DNA of 64,000 nucleotides from Roseiarcus sp963824475. Its GTDB lineage: Bacteria > Pseudomonadota > Alphaproteobacteria > Rhizobiales > Beijerinckiaceae. Both the position numbers and the translations under genes were made by a program. How positions within the stretch are numbered: the stretch's first letter is position 1; each line of letters starts with the position of its first letter. Below the pieces are notes generated by a model. It saw only the letters and a list, made by a program, of their open reading frames with translations. It was not told where the DNA came from and did no database searches. Where the stretch lies: assembly GCA_963824475.1 (NCBI GenBank), contig CAWGPR010000008.1, positions 124,001 through 188,000 of the forward strand, written 5' to 3'. Shown one piece after another: positions 43,724 to 53,292 of the stretch.

Positions 43724-44599
43724 TCAGCCGGCGAAGCGGGGCTCGGGAACGCCGCGGACGCCAAGATCGTGAATGGCGAAGAGGCTGCCGCGAAGGACGC
43801 CGTCGCCCGGAAAGCGCGGCAGAGGGGGCTTGGCCATCGAAGTCACATAAAGGATGTCGAGGTTCGGGCCGCCAAACATCACGCTCGTCACTTTCTTAAC
43901 TGGCATGTCGATGACGCGATCGACTTTGCCGTCCGGCGTGTAGCGAACGATTCTGCCGTCATAGACCAGAGCGTTCCAGAGGCGCCCTTCGGCGTCGACG
44001 GTCGAACCATCCGCGGCGCCGCCGCGCGAACGGTCAACCGTGCAGAACGTCCGTTTGTTGGAGACGGCGCCGGTGTCGAGATTATAGTCGTAGGCCCAGA
44101 TCTCGCCCGTCCAGGTGTCGGCGAAATAAAAGATGCGCCCATCCGGGCTCCAGCACGGCCCGTTTGAAACGATGATGTGGTCGTCGAGCTTGTGCAGCGA
44201 AAGGTCAGGATCGAGACGGTAGAGAGCGCCGTTCGGGCCTTCCTCCATCGTGTCCATCGAGCCGGCGATGAATCGACCCCGCTTGTCGACCTTGCCGTCG
44301 TTGAGGCGATTCGCCGGCTTGTCCGACTCCGGATCGATGATCAGCTCACAATCGCCGGTCTTGAAGTCGAGAAAATGAAACCCGTTGGCGAGCGACACAA
44401 CCGCGCCGCCCTGACGGCGCAACGCCATCGAGCCGATTTTCGCGGGCACATCCCAGGCGCGCACCTCGCGCCCATCGGCGGTGCAGCGGAAGACGTTGCA
44501 GCCGAAGCTATCGATGAAATAGAGGCGCTGCTCGTCGACGTCCCAGAGCGGACCCTCTCCGAGTATGGGTTTGACGTCGATCAGCACTTCGATGCGCAT
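43724..44599 (-). CDS. SMP-30/gluconolactonase family lactonase
   Basis: 291 residues, six-bladed propeller. Metal ligands of the SMP-30 family: Glu in PILGEGPLWD (about residue 15), Asn in VSNGPCWSPDGRIFYFADTW (about 145) and Asp in ADGSTVDAEGRLWNAL (about 197). It hydrolyses sugar lactones to the acids. Last gene of the leftward operon; an upstream SDR dehydrogenase would make the lactone. The substrate is not fixed by sequence. Confidence 0.93.
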   Translation of the reverse strand: MRIEVLIDVKPILGEGPLWDVDEQRLYFIDSFGCNVFRCTADGREVRAWDVPAKIGSMALRRQGGAVVSLANGFHFLDFKTGDCELIIDPESDKPANRLNDGKVDKRGRFIAGSMDTMEEGPNGALYRLDPDLSLHKLDDHIIVSNGPCWSPDGRIFYFADTWTGEIWAYDYNLDTGAVSNKRTFCTVDRSRGGAADGSTVDAEGRLWNALVYDGRIVRYTPDGKVDRVIDMPVKKVTSVMFGGPNLDILYVTSMAKPPLPRFPGDGVLRGSLFAIHDLGVRGVPEPRFAG

Positions 44600-44679
44600 G
44601 AAATCCTCCCGGTTTTTTTCTCGCCCTCAGCGAGCGCGTCAGCGGCTCCGGCGCGCTCGCGATGCCTACGGCCAAGCGA

Positions 44680-45612
44680 TCAGAACGCGACCCGGTCTCC
44701 GCCCTTGAGTTCGAGGATCTCCCGGGCTTCATCCGGGCTCGCGACCGAGAGGCCGAGCCCCTCGATGATCTGCCGCGCGGCGCGCACCTCCTCTGCGTTG
44801 CTGGTGGCGAGTTTGCCGGGGCCTGACCAAAGCGAGTCCTCAAGCCCGACGCGGACGTTGCCCCCCATTGCGGCGGCCATCGCGGCGATGGGGAGCTGGT
44901 TGCGGCCGGCGCCGAGCACCGACCATTTGTATTGATTGCCGAACAGGCGGTCCGCGGTGCGCTTCATATGCATGACGTCCTCTGGGTGCGGGCCGATCCC
45001 GCCCAGGATGCCGAACACGGTCTGGACGAAGAGCGGCGGCTTGACGAGGCCGCGCTCGAGAAAGTGACCGAGATTGTAGAGGTGTGCGGTGTCGTAGCAC
45101 TCGAACTCGAAGCGCGTCCCGGAGTCGGCAAGCGTGCGTAGCACGAATTCGATGTCCTTATAGGTGTTGCGGAACACGAGATCGCGCGAGTTCTCGAGCG
45201 CCTGCGGCTCCCAATCGTGTTTGAAGGTCTTGAAGCGATTGAGCATCGGGAAGAGCCCGAAGTTCATCGAGCCCATGTTGAGCGACGCCACCTCCGGCTT
45301 GAACGTCGCCGCGGGTTTCACACGCTCCTCAACCGTCATGAAGGGCGCCCCGCCCGTGGTCAAATTCACCACCGCTCTTGTCGACTGCTTGATGCGCGGC
45401 AGAAAGCGCGCGAAGGCCTCGGGCGTTTGATCGGGCCGGCCGGTCTTCTCGTCCCGCGCGTGCAAGTGGACGATCGCGGCGCCGGCCTCCGCCGCCCCGA
45501 TCGCGGCCTCGGCGATTTGGTCGGCGGTGACCGGAAGGTAAGGCGACATTGACGGCGTATGAATCGCCCCCGTCACAGCGCAGGTGATGATGACCTTGTT
45601 CGATTGAGCCAT
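44680..45612 (-). CDS. Beta-keto acid cleavage enzyme (BKACE, DUF849)
   Basis: 310 residues. The zinc motif VHLHARDEKTGRPDQTPE (His pair near residues 49-51) and the start VIITCAVTGAIHTPSMSPYLPVT are typical of 3-keto-5-aminohexanoate cleavage enzyme relatives. These convert a beta-keto acid and acetyl-CoA into acetoacetate and the shorter acyl-CoA. Known substrates in the family are 3-keto-5-aminohexanoate, dehydrocarnitine and 2-deoxy-3-ketoribonate. The sugar ABC transporter and lactonase nearby favour a sugar-acid substrate here. Confidence 0.93.
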   Translation of the reverse strand: MAQSNKVIITCAVTGAIHTPSMSPYLPVTADQIAEAAIGAAEAGAAIVHLHARDEKTGRPDQTPEAFARFLPRIKQSTRAVVNLTTGGAPFMTVEERVKPAATFKPEVASLNMGSMNFGLFPMLNRFKTFKHDWEPQALENSRDLVFRNTYKDIEFVLRTLADSGTRFEFECYDTAHLYNLGHFLERGLVKPPLFVQTVFGILGGIGPHPEDVMHMKRTADRLFGNQYKWSVLGAGRNQLPIAAMAAAMGGNVRVGLEDSLWSGPGKLATSNAEEVRAARQIIEGLGLSVASPDEAREILELKGGDRVAF

Positions 45613-45646
45613 GCTTCCGTTCTTCCTTCGTCTTCACGCCAACTCG

Positions 45647-46595
45647 TCAGCGACCAATGTCCTTGTCAGCCCAGCGCTTATGCGCCGCGAGAGCAATGAG
45701 GCGGCGATCCCGCCAGGCCTGCCGTTCTCCGAGCCGGTCCGCGGCCAGGCGCTTGCGCCGCTCCGACTCGACGATGCCCATGACCGGGCCGCTCCAATCG
45801 ACGCGCCACTGGGACGATCCGAAAATGCCGGAGTAGATGGCCTGATAGCGATCGGCGTAGTCGCGCACCCCGCCGGGCGCGTTGAGGTCGATGGTCTCGA
45901 ACGGCCCCATGAACGACCAGCGCAAGGCCAGCCCCTCGCGAATCCCGACATCAACGTCCTCGACCCCGGCGTAGCCCTGATCGACGAGTTCGAAAGGCTT
46001 CCTCCAAGAGCGCGCCTTGCAGCCGGTTCATGACAAAGCCGTCGATCTCGCGTTTCATGACGATCGGCGCGTGACCAGCGGCGCGCAGAAAATTCGCGGC
46101 GCGCTCGACAACCGCCGAGTCCGTCCATGGCGCGGGGACGACTTCGGCGGCGGGAATGAGATAGGGCGGATTGATCGGGTGGACGACGAGACAGCGCGCG
46201 CGGCCTCTAAGGTTTTCGGTGAAGGACGAAGGCAGGATTGCCGAGGTCGAGCTCGCCAGGACGGCGTCAGGCGACGCGGCGGCGTCGAGCCGCGCGAACA
46301 CCGCGCGCTTCACTTCGACATCCTCGGGGGTGTTTTCCTGGACGTGGACCGCGCCCTCCAGCGCTGATTCGAGAGTCGGCGCCGCATGGATGCGCGTGGC
46401 GACTTGGCTGGCCGCGCCGCCGTTCAGAAGATCGTTCGCCTCGAGGTCCGGCAGAAGCCGCTCGATATAGGCCAGAGCCTTGCTTGGCGCCTCTTTGTCC
46501 TGATCCCAAAGGGCGACCTCGCAACCGGCGCGGGCGAAACTGATCGCCCAGGCGCGCCCGACGAAGCCTGAACCGATGACCGCTGCTTTTGTCAT
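45647..46595 (-). pseudogene. 3-hydroxyacyl-CoA dehydrogenase-like (lambda-crystallin / L-gulonate 3-dehydrogenase group), frameshifted
   Basis: About 315 residues when restored. NAD motif AAVIGSGFVGRAWAISFARAG, then VQENTPEDVEVKRAVF, SSTSAILPS and VVHPINPPYLIPAAEVVPAP, typical of short-chain 3-hydroxy acid dehydrogenases such as L-gulonate 3-dehydrogenase and carnitine dehydrogenase. The frame is lost after LLEEAF and resumes in LVDQGYAGVEDVDVG then WSFMGPFETIDLNAPGG, ending at 45,647. One extra base in TT at 45,989-45,990 (GAGTTC instead of GAGTC) explains this. It should oxidise the 3-hydroxyl to make the beta-keto acid for the next enzyme. Confidence 0.88.
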
Positions 46596-46625
46596 GTCGC
46601 CCTCCGAGTGCCGGTAGTCAGTCCG

Positions 46626-47417
46626 TCACAATGTTTCGACGTTGGCGTCCACGCCGATCGACTGGCCGGATATGTTCCGGCCAGCGGGGGACAGCAGGTA
46701 GGCGATTGTCGCGGCGACGTCGCTTGCGGTCACCATCCGTCGCATCGAGACTCGCTCGAGATAGGTCCTTTCCATGGCCTCATAGCTCACGCCGGTCTGT
46801 TTGGCGCGCGCGGCGATCACTCCGGTCATGCGCGGTCCCTCGACGATGCCGGGCAGAATCGCATTGACGCGGATGTTGGCGGGCCCCAGCTCCTTGGCGA
46901 GGCTCTGGGTCAGTCCGATAACGCCAAATTTGGCCGCAGAGTAGGGGGTCCGGAATGCGTAGCCAAACCGACCCGCCGCCGAGGACAGATTGACGATCGC
47001 GCCCCCGCCGGCGGCCTTGAGCAACGGCACGGCGAAGTGCGCGCACAGGAACTGCCCGGTCAGACAGACGTCGATGGTGCGCCGCCAATCCTCCGGTCTG
47101 ATATCCTCGATTCCGCCGGTCGGGCCGGCGATCCCAGCGTTGTTGATTAGCGCGTCAAGTCCGCCGAGGGAGGCTTTGACGTCGTCGAACAGACGCGCCA
47201 CGTCCGCTTCGGAAGACACATCGGCCTTCGTGATTCTGGCGTCGGGATGAGCAGCGCGATAGTCGGTAAGGAACTCGTCGGCGACGTCGCAGATATGGAC
47301 CCGCGCGCCGCGAGCGGCGAGCAAATCGGCGGTCGCGCGGCCAATGCCCGAGGCGCCGGCGGTGACCAGAACCCGCAACTTCTCGGGGAGTGCAAAGACG
47401 TCAGCGGGATCGCTCAT
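46626..47417 (-). CDS. SDR family dehydrogenase of the catabolic operon
   Basis: 263 residues. Complete classical SDR: VTAGASGIGRATADLL, NNAGIAGP, serine in NLSSAAGRFGYAF, YSAAK (Y-x3-K) and NAILPGIVEGPR. An acidic residue after strand 2 (ICDVAD) points to NAD. Between the ABC transporter and the hydroxy-acid dehydrogenase; it probably oxidises the imported sugar or its acid. Confidence 0.92.
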   Translation of the reverse strand: MSDPADVFALPEKLRVLVTAGASGIGRATADLLAARGARVHICDVADEFLTDYRAAHPDARITKADVSSEADVARLFDDVKASLGGLDALINNAGIAGPTGGIEDIRPEDWRRTIDVCLTGQFLCAHFAVPLLKAAGGGAIVNLSSAAGRFGYAFRTPYSAAKFGVIGLTQSLAKELGPANIRVNAILPGIVEGPRMTGVIAARAKQTGVSYEAMERTYLERVSMRRMVTASDVAATIAYLLSPAGRNISGQSIGVDANVETL

Positions 47418-47433
47418 TCAGTCACTCCGATAA

Positions 47434-49509
47434 TCAGGCTCGCCTGTCGCGCAGCGCCATAACCGCGACCAGCACGACGAGGCCGAATAGAATCGTTCGC
47501 GTCGCGTAGGGCAGGGTGGTCCCGGCAAGCAAGGTCTGAAGCGAGGTCAATAGCAGCGCCCCGCCAAGCATGCCGAGGTAGCTCCCCCGGCCGCCCGTGA
47601 TCAGCGCGCCGCCGACCACCACCACTGCGATTGAGGGCAAGAGATAGTCATCGCCCATGCCGAGGCTTCCCTGCCCGGAAAAGCCAGTGAGCAGAATGCC
47701 GACAAGCGCCGAGCAGAGCGCGGACAGCATGTAGACGCCGATGATCGTGCGGCCGACCGCAATCCCCGAGAGGCGCGCAACGCGAATTCCGTTGCCGATC
47801 CCATAGACCCGTCGGCCGAATGGCGTGTCCGACAGAAGGACCACCGCGAAGACGACGAAGGCGATGAGGAAAAAGACGACGGGCGTGAGGCCCGCGACAT
47901 GTCCGGTCATGAACCAGCGCAAGAGGGGCGACGCGAACCCGGCCGGCGTGCCGTGGGAATAAAGCAGCGCGGCGCCCTGCAGGAAGCCGTTCATCGCCAG
48001 GGTCACTACGATCGGCGACACCCCCAGCGCGACGACGCCGACGCCGTTGACGAAGCCGATGAGGCAGGCCAGCGCCAACACGATCGGCAAGGCATAGAGA
48101 AGGGCGGCGTCGGACCCATGCACCATGCCCGCGAGCAGGATGCCGCAGAAACCGATCGTCCAGGGCACGGATAGGTCGAGCCCGCCGGTGAGGATCACCG
48201 TCCCCTGGCCAAGGGCCAAGATGGCAAGAAAGCCCGAGAGAACGGCAAGCGCGTCCCAATAACGCCAGTTGGTGATGGCGTGGCCGAGCGTCAGTTGCGT
48301 CGCAAAGAGAACAATCAAAAAGCAGACATAGGCCGGCAGCGCATAGCGCAGCGTCCGAGAGTGGCGTGTGAACCAGCTTGCCCCCGAAAAGGGAGAGGAT
48401 GCGGCTTCGCTCAAGCCTCCAACAACGAGACGCCGGTCGCCGCCGCCGATCTGGCGCGGCAGCATGCCTTTTCGCCAAGCCTTGAGATTGACGAGCCCGC
48501 TGCGGATCTGACTGGCCAGGGTCGAATTGCGCGAGATGGACGACGCCAGCACCGCGAGCAAAAGAATGAGTCCCTCCGCGATGCTCGAGTAGTAGGCGGA
48601 GACGTTCAGCACCAGGAGAATGTTGACGACAATCATCAGAATGTAGGCGCCGACGATCGAGCCGATGGGGCCTCCCCGACCGCCGCCCAGGCGGGTCCCG
48701 CCGACCACGACCGCGGCGAAGATCGACAGCAGCAGCGGATTGCCCACCAGCGGGTCGCCCGAGCCCGTCTCGGCGCTGATGAAGACGCCCGCAAGCCCAT
48801 AGAAGCCGCCGGCGAGCACGTAGACCCCAAAGCGCACCAACATGACGCGAACGCCCGTCGCGGTCGCTGCGTCGGCGTCGCTTCCAACGGCGTAGATCGC
48901 TATGCCGAACCGTGTGTTTTTGAGCCAAAGCCAAAAGGTGACGAGCGCTAAGAGAAGCACGACCGGCATCGGCAGCCGGTTCGGAATCGCGTCGCCGAGG
49001 AAGAAGGTGCCGAGCGAAGGAGAAACGAAACCGCCAGGCTTCTCCATGACCAGCAACGTGACGCCCTGCACGATAAACATCGTGGAAAGCGTCACCACGA
49101 TCGGCTGCAGCCGCAGAAAGGCGATGAAGAGGCCGTTGAAGGCGCCGACCGCCGCGCCGACCCCGACCCCCGTCAGGGTCCACAGAATGATCGACGCGTC
49201 TGGATTGGTCGGGCTCATGCTCGCCGCCAGCGCCACGTTGACGAGGGAGAGCACGGCGCCCGCAGAGAGATCGAAGCCGCCGACGAGAATGACAAGGGTC
49301 TCGCCAAATGCAGCGATCGCAAGCGGCGCGCCGCCGCTAGCGAGAAAGCTCACATCGAAATAGGAGAGCGGCGTAACGTTGACGCCTTCCACGACCAGCA
49401 GAAGCGTCAGGAAAACGACAACCGCCGTGATCAGCCCGCGGCTGCGGCCGAGCCGGAGCCAGAGCGCCGAGCGCGTGGGCGCAGCCGCCTCCACGGCGCG
49501 AACGCTCAC
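47434..49509 (-). CDS. Sugar ABC transporter, two RbsC-like permeases fused in one chain
   Basis: 691 residues from GTG 49509, overlapping the ATPase stop (GTGA). Two BPD_transp_2 (RbsC-type) domains follow each other: the first at about 25-330 with LVGGFDLSAGAVLSLVNV and GGTRLGGGRGGPIGSIVGA, the second at about 375-690 with LTGGLDLSVPWTIGFCGILLAG and GGALITGGRGSYLGMLGGALL. Each has the EAA-like GG-x-GG loop. Normally two copies of one permease, or two genes, form the channel; this gene makes a fused heterodimer. The long frame upstream is antisense-like. Confidence 0.92.
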   Translation of the reverse strand: MSVRAVEAAAPTRSALWLRLGRSRGLITAVVVFLTLLLVVEGVNVTPLSYFDVSFLASGGAPLAIAAFGETLVILVGGFDLSAGAVLSLVNVALAASMSPTNPDASIILWTLTGVGVGAAVGAFNGLFIAFLRLQPIVVTLSTMFIVQGVTLLVMEKPGGFVSPSLGTFFLGDAIPNRLPMPVVLLLALVTFWLWLKNTRFGIAIYAVGSDADAATATGVRVMLVRFGVYVLAGGFYGLAGVFISAETGSGDPLVGNPLLLSIFAAVVVGGTRLGGGRGGPIGSIVGAYILMIVVNILLVLNVSAYYSSIAEGLILLLAVLASSISRNSTLASQIRSGLVNLKAWRKGMLPRQIGGGDRRLVVGGLSEAASSPFSGASWFTRHSRTLRYALPAYVCFLIVLFATQLTLGHAITNWRYWDALAVLSGFLAILALGQGTVILTGGLDLSVPWTIGFCGILLAGMVHGSDAALLYALPIVLALACLIGFVNGVGVVALGVSPIVVTLAMNGFLQGAALLYSHGTPAGFASPLLRWFMTGHVAGLTPVVFFLIAFVVFAVVLLSDTPFGRRVYGIGNGIRVARLSGIAVGRTIIGVYMLSALCSALVGILLTGFSGQGSLGMGDDYLLPSIAVVVVGGALITGGRGSYLGMLGGALLLTSLQTLLAGTTLPYATRTILFGLVVLVAVMALRDRRA

Positions 49510-51047
49510 GCCGCCGCCTCCTCGCGCGTCGTCTTGCCCCCGAGCGCGGGCCACATGATGGCGCGTTCGGTGAGGTCCTTCGCTGCGATCTCGTCGACCA
49601 GCCGGCCGCCGTACAGCACGATCACGCGATCGCAGAGATGGACGAGCTCGGGGATTTCGGTCGAGTGGAACAGGATGCTTCCGCCTGTCTGGGCGTAATT
49701 GCGCATCATGAGGTAGAGCTCGTGCTTGGTGCCGACGTCGATGCCTCGGGTCGGATCGAACAGAAGCAGGATGCGGCTCTCGGCTAACAGCCATTTGGCG
49801 ATCGCGATCTTCTGCTGATTGCCGCCGGAGAACGCGGAGACCTGCGTCCACAGGGCTCGGCGCTCGACCTCGACGCGCTCAAAGACGCGAGAGACCTCAA
49901 TGGCTTCCCGGGTCTTGTCGATGAGCCCCCCTCTCGTGAAGCGTTTGATGACCGGCAGCGAGGCGTTGTGCTTGCCGGACAAATTCAGGAACAAAGCTTC
50001 GCTCTTGCGGTCTTCGGGCACGAGACCGATGCCGACGTTCGGCCGCAGCGCCCCGGTGGGAGCGCCAATCATGACTGGCCGGCCGTCGAGCAGCATCTCT
50101 CCGCCGCGAACATCGGCCATGCCGAAGCAGGCGAGGAACAGATCGAGCTGGCCCATTCCCTGCAGGCCGGCGACGCCAAGGATCTCGCCGCAATGGAGAG
50201 CGAAGCTCGCATCTTCCAGTTTCTCGCCCGCGGCAAGGTTGCGGACGGCGAAGACCTCGGGCGCCTCTGTCGGCCGCATCGCAGGCCGCGGCGGGAATGT
50301 TTGCGCGATCGAGCGCCCAACGATCATCTCGACCACCTGCTCCTCGCTGAAATCGCTGACCGCGCCGGTCGTGATGTGCCGTCCGTTGCGCAGAATCGTG
50401 AGCCGATCGCAGAACGCGCGGACTTCTCGCATCCGATGCGAAATGAAGACGACAGTGACGCCCTCGCTCTTGAGGCGACCGATCAGGTCGCCGAGCCAAT
50501 CGACGTCTCGGCCCGCAAGAGTTGATGTCGGCTCATCGAGCAGAATGAGGCGGGGCTTGCGAAAGATGGCGCGGGCGATCTCAATTTTCTGCTGCACGGC
50601 GAGGTCGAGGCCGCCGACCTCAGCATCGAGGTCGACATCGAATCCAAGCGAGGCGAAATGTTCGCGCAGCGCCGCAGTGGCCGTCCGCCGGCGGATTAGC
50701 CCGACGGGCCCCATTGGCGCATAGGGCAGGAGCATATTGTCCAAGACGGTCAGATCAGGGACCAGAGTCATTTCCTGGAACGCCGTCTGAACGCCGAGGG
50801 CGTGAGCGACGCGCGGCGAGCGCAGGCGCGCCGGCTTGCCGAAAATCTCGATTCCGCCGGCGTCCGGCAAGATCAGCCCGGAGAGGAGCTTGACGATCGT
50901 GGATTTGCCGGCGCCGTTCTCGCCAAGCAGCGCGTGCACGCTTCCCTCTGCGATCGAGAACGAAACATCGTCGACTGCGACGGTGGCGCCGAAGGTCTTG
51001 CGCAGGTTGACGACGGACACTGCCGCACCGCCGGAAGCCTCCGTCAT
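49506..51047 (-). CDS. Sugar ABC transporter ATP-binding protein, RbsA-type double NBD
   Basis: 513 residues with two ATPase domains. The N-terminal one is complete: Walker A GENGAGKST (about 38-46), signature reading VGGLDLAVQQKIEIARAI, Walker B RLILLDEPT. The C-terminal one lacks the Walker A lysine (GVAGLQGMGQLD), as usual in RbsA/MglA/AraG, and has the signature FSGGNQQKIAIAKWL and FDPTRGIDVG. It energises uptake of a monosaccharide-like substrate. Confidence 0.94.
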   Translation of the reverse strand: MTEASGGAAVSVVNLRKTFGATVAVDDVSFSIAEGSVHALLGENGAGKSTIVKLLSGLILPDAGGIEIFGKPARLRSPRVAHALGVQTAFQEMTLVPDLTVLDNMLLPYAPMGPVGLIRRRTATAALREHFASLGFDVDLDAEVGGLDLAVQQKIEIARAIFRKPRLILLDEPTSTLAGRDVDWLGDLIGRLKSEGVTVVFISHRMREVRAFCDRLTILRNGRHITTGAVSDFSEEQVVEMIVGRSIAQTFPPRPAMRPTEAPEVFAVRNLAAGEKLEDASFALHCGEILGVAGLQGMGQLDLFLACFGMADVRGGEMLLDGRPVMIGAPTGALRPNVGIGLVPEDRKSEALFLNLSGKHNASLPVIKRFTRGGLIDKTREAIEVSRVFERVEVERRALWTQVSAFSGGNQQKIAIAKWLLAESRILLLFDPTRGIDVGTKHELYLMMRNYAQTGGSILFHSTEIPELVHLCDRVIVLYGGRLVDEIAAKDLTERAIMWPALGGKTTREEAAA

Positions 51048-51130
51048 TCACACACCTTGTCCCTGCAGCGCGGGCTCGCCAAGCGAGGAGTTTTGAGGCG
51101 GAGGCGTCGCGCCCCCGCCTCACGCGAGGA

Positions 51131-52255
51131 TCAGTCTTCGGGCTGGCCGACGAGCGCGGCGCTCAAGCCGATCTCAGGCGTCTGGTCCGAGAATATCGAG
51201 GCGAACCAACCGGGATTGCTGACGATCGACGGCTTGAACACGTTGCATCCGGCCTTCATCTCGGCCCACGTGCCTTCCTCGCACAGCTTGATCGTGTCGT
51301 TGGTGACGACCGGCAGCGGCAGCTTGGTGAGCTTCGGCACGTCCTTGCCCTCGAGCTTGTCGATGGCGAGTTTCAGCGCGAGCCCGCCGGAATAGGGCGG
51401 CGAAGCATAGGAGATGCTCGGATATCCCATCGGCCGATAGGTGCCCGCGGCGCCCTCAACCTTGGTTCCAGCAGGCAGCATCTGGATGCGGTGGCCGTTC
51501 GATCCCTCGCCGGCGCACGGCTTCTTCTTGTTGTCCGGGATGCCGGCTTCATCCTGCAGCGACGCCGCGGTGTAGCAACCGACCTGCACCCACAGGCCGT
51601 CGATCTCGTTCCAATTGTGGGTGGCGAGAATCTTCGAAAGCTCGGTGCGGGCGACCGCCTGCGACCACATGCCGACCGCTTCGCCGATGATGTGGATATC
51701 GGGATGCTTGGCGAAGACCGCCTTCGCCGCCGCCGTGCGCTGCGTGTCGACCGAGGTTCCCGGAACGCCGGTCAGGATCACGATATTGCCCTTGCCGCCG
51801 AGCTTGTCGACCAGCCATTGAGCGGTGACCCGGCCGGCCTCCTCTTGGTCGATGTGCGTGTTGTAGGCGCAAGGCTCGGTGATCTCGGCGTCATAGGCGA
51901 AAATGACCACTCCCTTGTCGCAGGCGTTCTTCACCACCTGGTTCAGCGCCGTCGGCGAAATCGGATAGACCACGATCGCCTTCGCGCCCTGCTGGACCAT
52001 CGCGTTGATCTGCTGGATCTGGCGCTGCGCGTTCGGCCCAGCCACCTGCACGGTCAGGTCCACCTTGTCGCGAAGCGTTTTGTAGTCGGCCATGGCCTTG
52101 ACCATGTTCGCCGCCTCGGCCTGCCAGTCGTTGCCGATATAGCTCATGCTGAGAAAGACTTTGAACTTGTCTTCAGCTTGCGCGGAGATCCCGGCGGTCG
52201 CCAGGAATGCAGCTCCAAGCGCGGCGGTGCCGACGACGCACGACGATAGTCTCAT
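51131..52255 (-). CDS. Periplasmic sugar-binding protein (RbsB-type)
   Basis: 374 residues from ATG 52255, behind GGAGGACCCTG. Signal peptide residues 1-25 ending SAQAED. Type I periplasmic binding fold: FLSMSYIGNDWQAEAANMVKAMADY, QQINAMVQQGAKAIVVYPISPTALNQVVKNACDKGVVIFAYDAEI and GGKGNIVILTGVPGTSVDTQR. First gene of the leftward operon. The ligand pocket does not name the sugar. Confidence 0.93.
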   Translation of the reverse strand: MRLSSCVVGTAALGAAFLATAGISAQAEDKFKVFLSMSYIGNDWQAEAANMVKAMADYKTLRDKVDLTVQVAGPNAQRQIQQINAMVQQGAKAIVVYPISPTALNQVVKNACDKGVVIFAYDAEITEPCAYNTHIDQEEAGRVTAQWLVDKLGGKGNIVILTGVPGTSVDTQRTAAAKAVFAKHPDIHIIGEAVGMWSQAVARTELSKILATHNWNEIDGLWVQVGCYTAASLQDEAGIPDNKKKPCAGEGSNGHRIQMLPAGTKVEGAAGTYRPMGYPSISYASPPYSGGLALKLAIDKLEGKDVPKLTKLPLPVVTNDTIKLCEEGTWAEMKAGCNVFKPSIVSNPGWFASIFSDQTPEIGLSAALVGQPED

Positions 52256-52301
52256 CAGGGTCCTCCTCCCCATCCTAGCGGCCTTACCGGCCGTTGACTT
52301 T

Positions 52302-52314
52302 TGATCATAGATCA
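52302..52314. promoter_or_regulatory. Probable GntR operator, TGATC-ATA-GATCA
   Basis: A perfect five-base dyad with a three-base centre in the 120-base gap between the binding-protein gene and the divergent GntR gene. Dyads of this size fit FCD-type GntR regulators. Being between both starts it could control the operon and the regulator at once. Confidence 0.6.
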
Positions 52315-52375
52315 CAAATCATGAAGGGCGCAAGACAGCAGGCGGGTCGTCGCGAGAACTTGACAGGCGGGTGCA

Positions 52376-53077
52376 ATGGCGGTGGCGGGCGCCGTCGCTC
52401 AGGCGGATATTCGGGCAGCGCCCCTTGAGCGCGACACCCTGCAGGAGCGCGTCTACAATCGGCTAGCGAGCCTCATCCTTGACGGCGACATCCCGCCTGG
52501 CCGCCTCGTCACCATCCAAAGTTTGGCCGAGGCGTTCGGCGTCAGCGCCATGCCCGTGCGGGAGGCGCTTAAGCGGCTCACCGCCTCCAACGCCTTGACG
52601 GTCGTCTCCGGACGCAGCATCGGCGTTCCGCCGATCACGCTTGAGCGATTCACGGACCTGCGCAATGTGCGCCGCGAGATCGAGGGGGCGGCGACCGCGT
52701 GGGCGGCGAAGCGCATCGACGCTGACGGTCTCGTGTCGCTTGAGCGCGAGCTTGCGCGCATGGATCAGGCGATCGCGTCGGGCGAAACGACGGCCTATCT
52801 CAAGGCCAATCGCTCGTTTCACTTTACGATCTATCGGGCTTCCGGTTCGCCGGTGTCCGTCGCGCTGATCGAGAGCCTCTGGCTGCAAATCAGCCCCTAC
52901 TTCAATCTCCTTCAAGGCTCTGGCAACTACGTCTCGGCCAACTCAAGTCATCGGCTCGCGGCCGAGGCGCTGCGCCGCGGCGACGCCGCTTCGGCGAGAG
53001 CGGCGATAAGGGCGGATATCGACCGCGCCTTCGAAGTCCTGGCCTCAATGCTGGTTGAGCTTTCCGAAGGGGCATGA
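52376..53077 (+). CDS. GntR-family (FCD) transcriptional regulator
   Basis: 233 residues. Winged helix at about 20-85: QERVYNRLASLILDGDIPPGRLVTIQSLAEAFGVSAMPVREALKRLTA. FCD ligand domain after it, with LRNVRREIEGAATAWAA, a metal-site-like NRSFHFTIYRASG and SSHRLAAEALRRGDAASARAAIRADI. Transcribed away from the catabolic operon, which it most likely represses until an acid intermediate binds. Confidence 0.93.
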   Translation: MAVAGAVAQADIRAAPLERDTLQERVYNRLASLILDGDIPPGRLVTIQSLAEAFGVSAMPVREALKRLTASNALTVVSGRSIGVPPITLERFTDLRNVRREIEGAATAWAAKRIDADGLVSLERELARMDQAIASGETTAYLKANRSFHFTIYRASGSPVSVALIESLWLQISPYFNLLQGSGNYVSANSSHRLAAEALRRGDAASARAAIRADIDRAFEVLASMLVELSEGA

Positions 53078-53292
53078 GCGCGGCGAGCGCGTACTGAAAT
53101 CGCTAGCGAGCACAGCATGTCACCTGCCGGCTGAAAATCAATCCTTCGCCGTCTCCGATCGGACGAGCCGGCCGCGGAAGAACGAACCATCACGGGCTAG
53201 ACAGCCGCGTTCGACAATCCTGCGGCGAGCGCAAGCTTCCGCCGCCAGCCACGGTTCCTCTGCGATATTTAACGGCGCCGGAATTCGGGTTC

